A stretch of 64,000 bases of DNA from Hyphomonas pacifica (GCF_000682675.1 NZ_AWFA01000003.1:35295-99294), one strand, 5' to 3'. Counted from the stretch's first letter, positions 27,298 to 36,542 are shown. The notes: generated from the sequence alone by a model not told the origin. Made by a program: numbers and translations.

Positions 27298-27867
27298 ATG
27301 AAGTATGTTTATCTCGTTGCAGCCGGGGCGCTCGCTGCGCCAATGGCTCTGGCTCAGTCTACGGACGGTAGGGGCTGGTATGGCGGCGTGGGGTATGAAT
27401 ACCTTGTTGTGGATAATGATGCCATCAACGACCGCGAGCTTGATACCCTGTCCATTACGGGTGGTATGAATCTCAACAAGAGCTTTGGGGCGGAAGTCAC
27501 AGCAGCCACGGGTATTGGCGATGACAGTGTCAACTACGGCAACTATGCCGCCAAGACGAGCCTTAATCACCGTATTGACCTCATGGGCGTCGCCCGTGTT
27601 CCTATTGCCGAGCGTCTGAACCTGACCGGCAAACTGGGCGTCTCGAATTATGAATTCCAGACCAAGGGGTGGGTGCAGCCTGCCAGCGACGTCTCTGCCC
27701 GAGGTTTCCGGAACATGGATAACGGGTATGCGATCGCCGGTGAGGTTGGTGCGGAATACGCCCTGACCAAAGATCTAACGGTTGATGCGGGTTACACTTA
27801 TTATGATGGTATCGACACCGACACGGAGTTCGATACGCTGAAAGTCGGCATCAAGAAAAAGTTCTGA
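27298..27867 (+). CDS. Small outer-membrane beta-barrel protein
   Basis: A 189-residue exported protein with a signal peptide ending at ALAQ (about residue 19). The mature part alternates aromatic and polar residues in strand-like segments (WYGGVGYEYLVV, LDTLSITGGMNLNKSF, YALTKDLTVDAGYTYYDG) and ends in phenylalanine (KVGIKKKF), the usual barrel-assembly signal. The size suits an eight-stranded OmpA/OmpX/OprF-like porin or adhesin. AAAGG is seven bases before the ATG. The gene is followed by a strong terminator. Confidence 0.82.
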   Translation: MKYVYLVAAGALAAPMALAQSTDGRGWYGGVGYEYLVVDNDAINDRELDTLSITGGMNLNKSFGAEVTAATGIGDDSVNYGNYAAKTSLNHRIDLMGVARVPIAERLNLTGKLGVSNYEFQTKGWVQPASDVSARGFRNMDNGYAIAGEVGAEYALTKDLTVDAGYTYYDGIDTDTEFDTLKVGIKKKF

Positions 27868-27876
27868 CAATAAAAA

Positions 27877-27898
27877 ACGGGCGGGATATCCCGCCCGT
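27877..27898. terminator. Bidirectional terminator
   Basis: A perfect 22-bp palindrome with 11-bp arms (ACGGGCGGGAT / ATCCCGCCCGT), preceded by AAAAAA. On the minus strand this gives a stem plus T-run ending the histone-like gene; on the plus strand it lies 10 bp after the barrel gene stop. Confidence 0.88.
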
Positions 27899-27921
27899 TC
27901 CCATACACTCTGTCCGCAAGC

Positions 27922-28218
27922 TTACTTTTTCTTGGCGGCAGGCTTTTTCGCTGCTGGCTTTTTTGCGGCTGGCTTGGCCGTCTTGGCTGCAGGTTTTTTT
28001 ACTGCGGCAGCGGCGGCTTTCGGCGCTGCGGCTTTCTTGGCGGCCGGCTTCGCTGCAGGTTTTTTGGCTACAGGCTTTTTCGCGGCTGGTTTCTTGGCTG
28101 CGGGTTTCGCCGCAGCTTTAGGGGCGGCCTTGGCAGCCGGCTTTGTTGCCGGTTTCTTGGCTGCGGTCTTTTTTGCGGCCGGTTTTGCTGCCGGCTTTTT
28201 CTTTGTTGCAGTTGCCAT
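27922..28218 (-). CDS. Lys/Ala/Pro-rich histone H1-like protein
   Basis: A 98-residue, extremely basic low-complexity protein built almost wholly of KPAAK, KKPAAK and KAAPKAAA units. Such proteins (Hc1/AlgP/H1 C-terminal tail-like) bind DNA nonspecifically through lysines and help compact the nucleoid. There is no globular domain, so DNA binding would be purely through the repeat tail. It is monocistronic with its own terminator. The repeats make the gene prone to length change by recombination. Confidence 0.85.
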   Translation of the reverse strand: MATATKKKPAAKPAAKKTAAKKPATKPAAKAAPKAAAKPAAKKPAAKKPVAKKPAAKPAAKKAAAPKAAAAAVKKPAAKTAKPAAKKPAAKKPAAKKK

Positions 28219-28324
28219 GTCGGGTCTCCTGTAAATGGCAAGTGCCAGAATAGAATGATTCTGGAAAAATCAACTCTTATTTTTCGCGTATGAGGGGAGG
28301 CGGAAGACCCGGATCCGTGTACGG

Positions 28325-29242
28325 TTAATCCGTGCGCTCAGCCCATTCCTTCAATAGATGGTGCGCGATAGCGGTTTTGGGCGGGCAATAGAAACGCTCA
28401 TGCGCCCCGGCCAGCATTTTTTTCAAATCCTCGCGTGATATCCATTCTGCAGACTCCAGTTCCTTTTCATCCACGGTCACCTCTTCGGTTTCCGCTTCCA
28501 GGATCAGTCCGACCATCAGCGAAGAAGGGAAGGGCCAGGGCTGGCAGGCAATGTATTCTGCACGGGCCGGATCACAGTGAATGCCGGCTTCTTCAAGAAT
28601 CTCCCGTGCCGCCGCCTGTTCGATGGTTTCGCCAGGTTCACAGAAACCGGCCAGACAGGAAACAAAGCCAGCGGGCCAATTTGCCTGACGCCCGACCAGG
28701 CATTTATCGCCCTTCACGGCCAGCATGATCGCGACGGGATCAGTTCGCGGAAAATGTTCCGTTCCGCAAGCGGGGCATTCACGTTTCCAGCCGGCCTCAA
28801 CAAGAGCGGTCTGCGCGCCACATTTGGCACAGAAGGCGTGAGACGTGTGCCACATGAAAAGACTGCGCGCGGTAGACGCACAATTGGCATCCAGATCACT
28901 CATGCGGGCAGCGGCCGCGCGAAATTCAACGAAACCCCCAACTCCCGCAACAGGCGAATTATCGACATCAAATTTGGAGGGCAGATTGATGGCGAAGACG
29001 GGGGCACCGCTTGTGTCTTCACCGAGAAAAAGACGTGGAGAACCAGGAGAAATCTTTTCGACTTCCGGCCCCATCCAGACAAGCCCGCCTTCGGCGCTGA
29101 CAAATGGGTCTCCGTTGCGCATCATCACGATCAGAACGTCATCGCGCTGGAACGCAGCGTCCAGCCAGCCACCGTCGCAGCGCCTGTGGGCCGCGCGGTC
29201 GATCGGTCTTGCGGCCAGTGGCATGTCGTTCGAATTGGTCAT
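28325..29242 (-). CDS. nudC: NAD(+)/NADH diphosphatase (Nudix)
   Basis: A 305-residue NudC-type Nudix hydrolase, splitting NADH to NMNH and AMP; E. coli NudC also removes NAD caps from RNA. A four-cysteine zinc ribbon (CAKCGAQ, then ECPACG) precedes the Nudix box GFCEPGETIEQAAAREILEE. The NADH-specific downstream motif appears as CQPWPFPSSLM. The length fits the family. It is transcribed alone, divergent from a lipoprotein metalloprotease gene across 83 bp. Confidence 0.95.
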   Translation of the reverse strand: MTNSNDMPLAARPIDRAAHRRCDGGWLDAAFQRDDVLIVMMRNGDPFVSAEGGLVWMGPEVEKISPGSPRLFLGEDTSGAPVFAINLPSKFDVDNSPVAGVGGFVEFRAAAARMSDLDANCASTARSLFMWHTSHAFCAKCGAQTALVEAGWKRECPACGTEHFPRTDPVAIMLAVKGDKCLVGRQANWPAGFVSCLAGFCEPGETIEQAAAREILEEAGIHCDPARAEYIACQPWPFPSSLMVGLILEAETEEVTVDEKELESAEWISREDLKKMLAGAHERFYCPPKTAIAHHLLKEWAERTD

Positions 29243-29325
29243 GTGGCGATCCTCTTTGATGTCATGGTGACTTGCCGCGACTGAAGCAGTTTGTAAACGT
29301 GCCGTGCGTAAAGAAGGAATGCTTC

Positions 29326-30996
29326 ATGATCCGCCTTGCCCTGTTCCTGATACTCGCTTTTGCGGCAGCCTGCTCAAAGCCCCAGCCCGTTGTACCAGAG
29401 GGCGTTGAGCAGCTGACAGTAACGCTGTCTCCGGAGGAGGAGCGCATCCTCGCAACCTGGCAGTTGCCGAAAGCTGCCACGGAGTTTTCCTTCAATGAAG
29501 ACGACATGCCGGTCAGCCAGAGGGAGTCTGACTGGACGCCGGCAGGCGAGGGCTGGGTATTCGATGGCCAGACGCTGTCCCGTGAAGACGGATCGGCTTT
29601 CCAGGAATTCTCCTTCACGCTTCCGGCGGCTTCCATGTTCTATGATCGCTATTATGTGCCGGTCTCCAAAGTGGGGAAGGGTGGCTGGGTAATCTTCGCC
29701 AACACTCTGGCCCCGGCAGAGGGAGACTTTGAGGTCCGTTTCGATGGCCTGCCGGAAAGCAATGTGATTTATGGGGAAGGCGAGATTACGTCACCAAATG
29801 AGCCTCGCGACGGCAATACGCTTGGTATTTTTTATATTGGCCCGGCTGAAAACCTATCTATGGAAGGCGGCATTCTGATTGCGGGGCCTGAAATTCCGGA
29901 TGCGATCAGAAATGACATTTCCGGCAATCTCGAGAATGCCGTTACCAAGCTGACGGATGCCTGGGGATACGCGCCTGAAATTCCGCCGGCCGTGATCATT
30001 ACCTATGACCAGAACTGGCATGGCCAGTCCTGGAAAGGCGGCGTGCTCGAAGAAGTCATCACCTTCCATTTGCGCGGCATGGATCTGAGCGGCGATACAT
30101 CTGAATTTACAGATCATCTGCGCAACACATCTCTGCATGAAGCCATCCATGTCTGGAATGGCACACTGTTCGAGTCTTCTGAAAATTCCGAACAATCCTG
30201 GGTGCATGAAGGCGCGGCGGAGTATATCGCCAACCGCCTCTGGATGGATGACGCCACCTTCAATGCCGCTGTTCAGAAGGCGCTGAATGGTTGCATCCTG
30301 CAGCTTGGTGATCATTCCATTCGCGGTACTGAAATCGCAAGCCGGGGGCAGACACCCTATCGCTGCGGTCATGTCGTGCATCTGGCGGCAGAGCTATCTG
30401 CATTGAAACATACCGGCAAGAATGTGCTTGGTGTCTGGAAAGATGTTTACGATGCCGCCGGAGACGAGCGTGTCTATGACAGCGCGACATTCGTGACGGC
30501 CGCTGAGGCAGATGGTGGCACGCCGTTTTCGGACATCATGAATTTGTTCAATAAAGGCCTGACGCCGGAAAATCGTGCGGCCCTTGTCGCGGATCTGGTT
30601 GCGCTGGGCGCCGATATCGTGCCGCTGACGCCGGAAAGTGAGACACCTTATGAAACGACGCTGTCCGTAAGAGTGTTGCGCGATTTGCTCATCGGCTATT
30701 GCGAAGGCGGATATGGCTTCACCCAGACGCAGGAAGGCTTTGCCCTCGAAACGGCGCAGCGCTGCGGCGATGCCCTGGCCGGAGACCCGCTTGTATCCAG
30801 ACTGAACGGGCATGATCTGCTGAAAACCCCTGTGGCCGCTTACTTTGCCGCCCGGGAAGCGTGTCAGGCAGGTGAGCCGCTGGTGCTTACGCGCCCAGAT
30901 GGCCCCGCGCTGGAGCCGTTGGACTGTCCTGAAGGCCTGGCAGCCCTGCCCGAACTGTACGATGTACGGTCTGCTGGGACATTGCCGCCACTCTAG
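29326..30996 (+). CDS. Putative lipoprotein zinc metalloprotease (HExxH)
   Basis: A 556-residue protein, unrecognised as a named family. The ATG at 29326 follows AAGAAGGAA and opens a lipoprotein signal with the lipobox FAAAC (cysteine near residue 14). A central zinc-protease signature reads SLHEAIHVWNG, and 22 residues on is HEGAAEYIANRLW, whose glutamate fits the third ligand of a gluzincin. The N-terminal third looks beta-rich. The likely role is an outer-membrane or periplasmic peptidase; substrate unknown. Two cysteines in the C-terminal part may form disulfides. Confidence 0.7.
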   Translation: MIRLALFLILAFAAACSKPQPVVPEGVEQLTVTLSPEEERILATWQLPKAATEFSFNEDDMPVSQRESDWTPAGEGWVFDGQTLSREDGSAFQEFSFTLPAASMFYDRYYVPVSKVGKGGWVIFANTLAPAEGDFEVRFDGLPESNVIYGEGEITSPNEPRDGNTLGIFYIGPAENLSMEGGILIAGPEIPDAIRNDISGNLENAVTKLTDAWGYAPEIPPAVIITYDQNWHGQSWKGGVLEEVITFHLRGMDLSGDTSEFTDHLRNTSLHEAIHVWNGTLFESSENSEQSWVHEGAAEYIANRLWMDDATFNAAVQKALNGCILQLGDHSIRGTEIASRGQTPYRCGHVVHLAAELSALKHTGKNVLGVWKDVYDAAGDERVYDSATFVTAAEADGGTPFSDIMNLFNKGLTPENRAALVADLVALGADIVPLTPESETPYETTLSVRVLRDLLIGYCEGGYGFTQTQEGFALETAQRCGDALAGDPLVSRLNGHDLLKTPVAAYFAAREACQAGEPLVLTRPDGPALEPLDCPEGLAALPELYDVRSAGTLPPL

Positions 30997-31104
30997 GCGC
31001 GGGGGAGGGGCACAGGAAAAGTCTGTCAACAAGGCATAGCCAAGCCTTGCGGGCGCGTGTATGTGCGCGACAAAACAGCCCTCCCTCCCGAAAGCACTAC
31101 CCAT

Positions 31105-32934
31105 ATGTCCACGCCTATCGAGAAAATGCGCAACATTGCGATCATTGCCCACGTTGACCACGGCAAGACCACGCTTGTTGACGAATTGCTGAAACAGTCC
31201 GGCACTTTCCGCGAAAACGAGAAGACTGCTGAGCGGATGATGGATTCCAACGATCTCGAAAAAGAGCGTGGCATCACCATTCTGGCCAAAACCACGTCAG
31301 TTGAGTGGAATGGCCACCGCATCAATATCGTTGATACGCCCGGACACGCCGATTTCGGCGGCGAGGTTGAGCGTATTCTGCACATGGTGGACGGCGCCAT
31401 CGTTCTGGTGGACGCGGCTGAAGGCCCGATGCCACAGACCAAATTCGTGGTTTCAAAGGCCCTCAAGGTCGGCCTGAAGCCGATTGTGGCCGTCAACAAG
31501 ATCGACAAGCCGGAGCGCCGTCCTGACGAAGTGATCAATGAGGTGTTTGACCTCTTTGCGAACCTCGACGCGACCGATGAGCAACTCGACTTCCCGATCC
31601 TCTATGGCTCTGCCAAGCAGGGCTGGATGGGCTCTAATTATGAAAGCCCGACCGAGAATATGGATTCCCTGTTCCAACTGGTCGTGGACCATGTGCCGGT
31701 TCCGAAAGTGGAAGAGGGCCCGTTCCGCTTCCTCGCAACAACCATTTCGTCTGACCCGTTCCTCGGCCGTATCCTGACGGGCCGCGTTGCATCCGGCACG
31801 ATCAAGCCGAACCAAACCATCAAGGTGCTGAACCGTGAGGGCGAACTGGTCGAGCAGACCCGCGTTTCCAAGGTTCTGGCCTTCCGCGGTCTTGAGCGCG
31901 TTCCGGTCGAAGAGGCTCAGGCAGGCGACATTGTTTCGCTGGCGGGTACGACCAAGGCCAACGTGGCCGACACCTTCTGTGACCCGTCCGTTAGCGAACC
32001 GATCGAAGCCCAGCCGATCGACCCCCCGACCATCTCCATGACCTTCCGCGTGAACGACTCCCCGCTCGCCGGTACGGAAGGCACGAAAGTCACCAGCCGG
32101 ATGATATGGGATCGCCTGCTGAAAGAGGCTGAAGGCAATGTTGCGCTGAAAGTGGAGCGTGCATCTGATGCCGAGGCCTTCACCGTCTCCGGCCGCGGCG
32201 AGCTTCAGCTGGCTGTTCTGATCGAGACCATGCGCCGGGAAGGCTTTGAGCTCGGCGTCTCGCGTCCGCAGGTTGTGATGCAAGAAGGCGAGAATGGCGA
32301 GAAGCTCGAACCGATCGAGGAAGTCGTCATCGACGTGGATGACGAACATTCCGGTATCGTTGTGCAGAAACTCTCAGAGCGTAAAGCCGATATGCTGGAT
32401 ATGCGCCCCTCCGGTTCTGGACGTACACGGATGATTTTCCATGCGCCGACACGCGGCCTGATCGGCTATCAGGGCGAGCTGCTCTCTGATACGCGTGGCA
32501 CAGCCATCATGAACCGGGTTTTCCACGAATATGCTCCGCACAAGGGCCGTATCCAGGGCCGTCACACGGGCGTGCTGATCGCCATGGAGCAGGGCGAGGC
32601 GGTTGCCTTCGCGCTTTGGAATCTGGAAGATCGGGGTCCGATGATGATCCATCCGGGCGATAAGGTGTATGGGGGCATGATCATTGGCGAGCATACCCGC
32701 GACAATGACCTTGAAGTGAACGTGCTGAAGGGCAAGAAGCTGACCAACATGCGCGCGTCAGGCTCCGATGAGGCTGTGCGCCTCACGCCGCCGCTTCAGA
32801 TGACGCTGGAAAAATCGCTGGCCTATATTGCCGATGATGAACTGGTTGAAGTGACGCCGGAAAACATCCGTCTGCGCAAGATCTACCTCGACCCGCATGA
32901 GCGTAAGCGCGCAGCAAAGAAATCTGACGCATAG
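31105..32934 (+). CDS. typA: Translational GTPase TypA/BipA
   Basis: Ribosome-associated GTPase (609 residues) that aids 50S assembly and stress adaptation. G motifs are AHVDHGKTT (G1), ERGITI (G2), DTPGHADFGGE (G3) and NKIDKPE (G4), followed by the EF-G-like beta-barrel, two alpha/beta domains and the TypA-specific C-terminal domain (YGGMIIGEHTRDNDLEVNV). The ATG at 31105 agrees with the family start; an upstream in-frame ATG would add 16 residues with no support. It stands alone. Confidence 0.97.
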   Translation: MSTPIEKMRNIAIIAHVDHGKTTLVDELLKQSGTFRENEKTAERMMDSNDLEKERGITILAKTTSVEWNGHRINIVDTPGHADFGGEVERILHMVDGAIVLVDAAEGPMPQTKFVVSKALKVGLKPIVAVNKIDKPERRPDEVINEVFDLFANLDATDEQLDFPILYGSAKQGWMGSNYESPTENMDSLFQLVVDHVPVPKVEEGPFRFLATTISSDPFLGRILTGRVASGTIKPNQTIKVLNREGELVEQTRVSKVLAFRGLERVPVEEAQAGDIVSLAGTTKANVADTFCDPSVSEPIEAQPIDPPTISMTFRVNDSPLAGTEGTKVTSRMIWDRLLKEAEGNVALKVERASDAEAFTVSGRGELQLAVLIETMRREGFELGVSRPQVVMQEGENGEKLEPIEEVVIDVDDEHSGIVVQKLSERKADMLDMRPSGSGRTRMIFHAPTRGLIGYQGELLSDTRGTAIMNRVFHEYAPHKGRIQGRHTGVLIAMEQGEAVAFALWNLEDRGPMMIHPGDKVYGGMIIGEHTRDNDLEVNVLKGKKLTNMRASGSDEAVRLTPPLQMTLEKSLAYIADDELVEVTPENIRLRKIYLDPHERKRAAKKSDA

Positions 32935-33107
32935 GCTGCCCTTGCCTCGCTAAGAGGTAAGCACATGTTTCTGTCAGAAGACAAAATAGCGGGCTTCCTG
33001 CCGATGGCGGGGAGCCCTTCTTCGTATCTGGAGGAATGCCCTGGTGGGAACCGCTTAGGGCCCTGAACGTTTGAATGTCAGTTCCGTATCAGATTTGGAG
33101 ATCCCTC

Positions 33108-33293
33108 ATGTCCTCGTTTGGCTTGTATATTATTGGTTTCATTGTTCTCATTGCAGGTCTCGCCTATGCCGCATTCCTGGTCGGCGCGCCGCCTGTCTGG
33201 ATTGGCGTTGGCGCAATTGTGCTGGTCGGTATTGGCATCATCACGGGTGTCGGCAAGACGCGCCAGAAGGATGAAACCCAGACCAGCGAATAA
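33108..33293 (+). CDS. Small membrane protein (61 aa)
   Basis: A 61-residue protein with two transmembrane helices (about residues 5-24 and 27-48) and a charged C-terminus ending KTRQKDETQTSE. TTTGGAG sits eight bases before the ATG. No family is recognised. The reading frame also opens 33 bp earlier at 33075 but without a ribosome-binding site. It converges on a globin-like gene with an 11-bp gap. Confidence 0.65.
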   Translation: MSSFGLYIIGFIVLIAGLAYAAFLVGAPPVWIGVGAIVLVGIGIITGVGKTRQKDETQTSE

Positions 33294-33304
33294 TGTCTGA
33301 GGTA

Positions 33305-33730
33305 TCAGGTTACCAGGGAGGGAGCCGACAGTTGGTCGGCTTTCTCCAATACCTGTGTCCAAGCCATATTCATGTCTTCTGTCCATGACGGACCAAGCGC
33401 GTCTCGCGTCACATCCCGGATGATGCTGAAGAAGACTTCAAACATGCCGGCTGGCACATCATAAGCATCATGATTCATCCGCTCTGCACGGATAACCGTT
33501 TCCGCCAATTGGCCTGTCCCGGCCAGATCCATCAGACACTCAAACGCCTGTGAGAGCATGGACCCCCGCACACCGCCATCTCTGTCCATATCAAATACCG
33601 CTTCCATTTCGGGATACTTCTGAAACAGAAGCGCATAGATCTGGTCTGTCGGGTCTCCCTGCGTCTCGGCAAGCTGTGCCAGCGCCAATTCAATTGGATT
33701 GACGCTGGCAGCCGCTTTACTCTGTGTCAT
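33305..33730 (-). CDS. Globin-like protein
   Basis: A 141-residue all-helical protein resembling a single-domain bacterial globin. FQKYPEMEAVFDMD fits the B-C helices, and RMNHDAYDVPAGMFEVFFSIIRDVTRDALG fits the F-G region with a candidate proximal histidine, then WTEDMNMAWTQV as the H helix. No obvious distal histidine is visible, so heme binding is unproven. The gene overlaps the upstream S9 peptidase end by 14 bp; AGGGGA precedes the ATG at 33730, and an adjacent ATG at 33733 is possible. Confidence 0.68.
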   Translation of the reverse strand: MTQSKAAASVNPIELALAQLAETQGDPTDQIYALLFQKYPEMEAVFDMDRDGGVRGSMLSQAFECLMDLAGTGQLAETVIRAERMNHDAYDVPAGMFEVFFSIIRDVTRDALGPSWTEDMNMAWTQVLEKADQLSAPSLVT

Positions 33731-35798
33731 CATTCTTCCCCTGTTTGGCAGGATCATATTTGGCAAACCAGCCCATGATGTTGTCTGTCTTCGCGATCAG
33801 CAGGCTGGGCCGTCCCGCGATGTGGTGAGGCGAGTCCGGTACGCGAATATAGGCCGTGTCCACGCCATTCATTTTGAGGCCGGTATAGAATTGCTCTGCC
33901 TCCCAAGCGGGGGTGCGCCAGTCTTCCTCGCCCACCATGACGAGCGTCGGTGTCACAACCTTGTCGACATAGCTGATCGGGGAGCGCTCAAGGAATGCTT
34001 CAGGGTTCGACCACGGGTCTTCGCGTACCCAGTATTTGCGCACAAACTGGCCGATATCGGCAGATAGGGCCATCGTCATCCAGTTGATGACCGGCTTCAC
34101 TGCAGCGGCCGCCGCAAAGCGATCCGTCTTTGTCACGATCCAAGCCGTCAGGATACCGCCGCCAGAGCCGCCTGTTACGAACAGACGCTGTGGGTCCGCA
34201 TAATTGCGCGCCACCAGATCATCCACGACACTCATCAGGTCGTCATAGTCATGGCCCGGATAGGCAAGGTCGATTTCCTGCGCGAAGGCTTCTCCGTAGC
34301 CGGTAGACCCGCGCGGATTCACATAGACCGTGACATAGCCTTCGGCCGCGTAGCGCTGGATTTCACTAGCAAAGAAAGGCCCGTACATTGCAAACGGTCC
34401 GCCATGGATTTCCAGGATCAGCGGGAAGCTTCCATCGGCCTTGAAGTCCGGCGGCAAGGCCACCCAGGCTTCGATTTCCTGGCCGTCATGGCTGGAGGTG
34501 ATTTTCAATTCTTCAATGCGCGCCATGTCCAGATAGGGCAGAACGTCAGCATTCAGATCGGTCAGAACTTTTGCGTTCTTGCCGTTTGTGCCCACAACGG
34601 CCACCTCCGCAGGCCGGTCTGTGAAGCCGGCCGTGTAGGCGATTTTTGCGTGGCGTCCAGAGCCCCCAACAGAATAGCTGCCATCGGCATAGGGCCGCCC
34701 GATGGAGGCGCCGCCAAGGCCGGTCACCACTTCAGAAATGCGACCTCTCAAATCCACGGAACTCACGCTGAGAACGCCATGCTCCTCGAACAGGAAGTAG
34801 AGCGTCTTGCCATCGTCAGACCAGGACATATTGCTGGGCGAGCCTGCAAAGTCCGCGGCCAGCTCCCGCGAATTTCTGCCATCACCATCCATCACATAAA
34901 GATGATTCTGCTGATAGGCTTTCAATTCGTCATCATAGCCAAGATAGGCAATCGTCTTGCCGTCCGGGGAAGGGGTGGGCGAATAGTCCGGGCCGTTGCG
35001 ATCCGTCAGGGGACGAATCGAGAGGTCAGATAGCTTCACTGCATAGATTTCGGATTCGTTCGGATCATCGTCCCGGTCTTCGGCCGTGTTCCCGCTGACC
35101 AGCAGCGTGTTATTGTCCAGCCAGGCAGGCTGGCCAATATCAGCGTCGCCATAAGTCACCTGCCTTGGCGTGCCGCCATCTGCCGGCACGACGAACACCT
35201 GCGTCGCGCCATCTTCCAGATAGCCCGCGCCATCAAAGCGGAACGTCAGATCGTCGATCACCTTGACTGGGTCTGCCCATTTTGCGCCTTCAGGCGGTGT
35301 TAGCGGCTTCGCAAAGCCGGGCTTTTCGCCGGGCACGAACATGGTGAAAGCGATGGACTTGCCATCCGGAGACCAGGTCGCAGCGCCTGGTGGCTTCGGG
35401 AATTGCGACAGGGAATAGGTCAGCCCGGTATCCATGTACATGACGCGTAGCTCGGGCTTGCCGTCAGTGGCCGTTGTGTAGAGCAGGCGTGATCCGTCCG
35501 GAGACCAGCGCGGAGCGCCTGCACCGGAACCTGCGCCCAGCAAGGGTCGGTGCGCGTCTGTTTCCAAATCTATGGTCCAGAGATGACCCGTGTCGCGGTC
35601 GGTCATCTTGTCCATGGAATGGCGAACATACACAATGGTACGCCCGTCCGGAGAGACTTGCGGTCCTGTGGCGTATTCCATGTCGAAAATGCGCTCAGCC
35701 GTGAAGCGTTTGGAGGGCGCGTCGTCCTCCTTGGCCAGGGCAGCGCCCATGGCAAACGCGGCCGTCAGGCCTGCAAGTACAAGAAAGTGTTTGGTCAT
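33717..35798 (-). CDS. S9-family prolyl oligopeptidase-like peptidase
   Basis: A 693-residue exported serine peptidase of the S9 (dipeptidyl/acylaminoacyl peptidase) type. A signal peptide (about residues 1-23, cleavage after ALA) is followed by an N-terminal seven-bladed propeller with repeated SPDG motifs (GPQVSPDGR, APRWSPDGS, ATWSPDGKS, PTPSPDGKT) and a C-terminal alpha/beta hydrolase domain. The nucleophile is in TGGSGGGILT, and the late VGEEDWRTP and PDSPHHI give Asp and His. GGAGGG is seven bases before the ATG. A globin-like gene is coupled downstream. Confidence 0.92.
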   Translation of the reverse strand: MTKHFLVLAGLTAAFAMGAALAKEDDAPSKRFTAERIFDMEYATGPQVSPDGRTIVYVRHSMDKMTDRDTGHLWTIDLETDAHRPLLGAGSGAGAPRWSPDGSRLLYTTATDGKPELRVMYMDTGLTYSLSQFPKPPGAATWSPDGKSIAFTMFVPGEKPGFAKPLTPPEGAKWADPVKVIDDLTFRFDGAGYLEDGATQVFVVPADGGTPRQVTYGDADIGQPAWLDNNTLLVSGNTAEDRDDDPNESEIYAVKLSDLSIRPLTDRNGPDYSPTPSPDGKTIAYLGYDDELKAYQQNHLYVMDGDGRNSRELAADFAGSPSNMSWSDDGKTLYFLFEEHGVLSVSSVDLRGRISEVVTGLGGASIGRPYADGSYSVGGSGRHAKIAYTAGFTDRPAEVAVVGTNGKNAKVLTDLNADVLPYLDMARIEELKITSSHDGQEIEAWVALPPDFKADGSFPLILEIHGGPFAMYGPFFASEIQRYAAEGYVTVYVNPRGSTGYGEAFAQEIDLAYPGHDYDDLMSVVDDLVARNYADPQRLFVTGGSGGGILTAWIVTKTDRFAAAAAVKPVINWMTMALSADIGQFVRKYWVREDPWSNPEAFLERSPISYVDKVVTPTLVMVGEEDWRTPAWEAEQFYTGLKMNGVDTAYIRVPDSPHHIAGRPSLLIAKTDNIMGWFAKYDPAKQGKNDDTE

Positions 35799-35878
35799 GA
35801 GTGTCCCTCCATAGCCTTTTTCGAAGGCTAGCATGTGAGGGAAAGACGCAATAGCTGTTTACGGGCCGCTACAGGCCC

Positions 35879-35909
35879 TTGCACCCGAGGGCTATGACGC
35901 GCATATAGC
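35879..35909 (+). promoter_or_regulatory. Candidate ffs promoter
   Basis: TTGCAC (35879-35884) and CATATA (35902-35907) are spaced 17 bp apart, with the -10 about 8 bp before the predicted 5' end of the SRP RNA. A short palindrome GCGCATATAGCGC overlaps the -10. Confidence 0.5.
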
Positions 35910-35914
35910 GCGCA

Positions 35915-36010
35915 GGAGGCAGGTGGCGGACGGGCCGCTCGCCAACCGGGTCAGGCCGGGAACGGAGCAGCCCTAACGAGTTTTCCGCCCGGGTCGCTCG
36001 CCTGTCTCCG
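35915..36010 (+). ncRNA. ffs: Signal recognition particle RNA (4.5S)
   Basis: The conserved SRP domain IV is present: GTCAGG, then CCG-GGAA-CGG closing a GNRA tetraloop, then AGCAGCC (35950-35972). Outer strands GGAG-CAGG near 35915 and CCTG-CTCC near 36001-36009 can pair to form the long hairpin. The length, about 96 nt, fits bacterial 4.5S RNA. It would bind Ffh and guide membrane-protein ribosomes to FtsY. Ends are estimated from the stem. Confidence 0.9.
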
Positions 36011-36026
36011 CCTTATTCCAAAATCG

Positions 36027-36542
36027 CTATTTGAACGACGCTGCGTTGGCGCCAAGCTCCACGTGCAGCTTCAGGCGTGCCAGATTGCGGAACACGCGGA
36101 AATTCAGCTGCGCGCGCGCGAGCACATATTCGTCGCGGTGCACATTCTCTTCCAGCATGCTGGTTTCCTTAAGGTGCAGGAAGTGGCCGCCGTCCGGGGC
36201 TGGCTCGATTGTGTATTCGCGCTCGGCTTCGCTGACGGGGGAGTCGTTGCCTTCCACATAACGCAGCACACGATAGGCATAGTGCTTTTGAGGGTCGGCT
36301 TCGGTTACTTCAAAGACAAGGCGGCTTTCCGGAATATCGGGATCGGTCAGCTCGTAGATGCGATAGGCTGGATTGCCCGGGCCGAACTTGAACCCCCGCT
36401 CGCGCAAGGCATTGGCAGGGGAGGCGAAGTCCAGTTTTTCGTAGATCTCCTGCGCCGAAGCGTGAATGAGGGTCTCGCCATCCTGCGAGGCGGGCACGTC
36501 GGCCCATTTCGTATGAGCCTGATTCTTTAGCCAGTTCAGCAT
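36027..36542 (-). CDS. SRPBCC/START-like domain protein
   Basis: A 171-residue soluble protein that looks like a helix-grip (SRPBCC, polyketide-cyclase-like) fold: an early IHASAQEIYEKLDF segment, then alternating strands and a long C-terminal helix ARAQLNFRVFRNLARLKLHVE. No catalytic residue can be named. GGGAGGG precedes the ATG at 36542; an earlier in-frame ATG lacks support. It ends 16 bp from the SRP RNA on the other strand. Confidence 0.6.
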   Translation of the reverse strand: MLNWLKNQAHTKWADVPASQDGETLIHASAQEIYEKLDFASPANALRERGFKFGPGNPAYRIYELTDPDIPESRLVFEVTEADPQKHYAYRVLRYVEGNDSPVSEAEREYTIEPAPDGGHFLHLKETSMLEENVHRDEYVLARAQLNFRVFRNLARLKLHVELGANAASFK

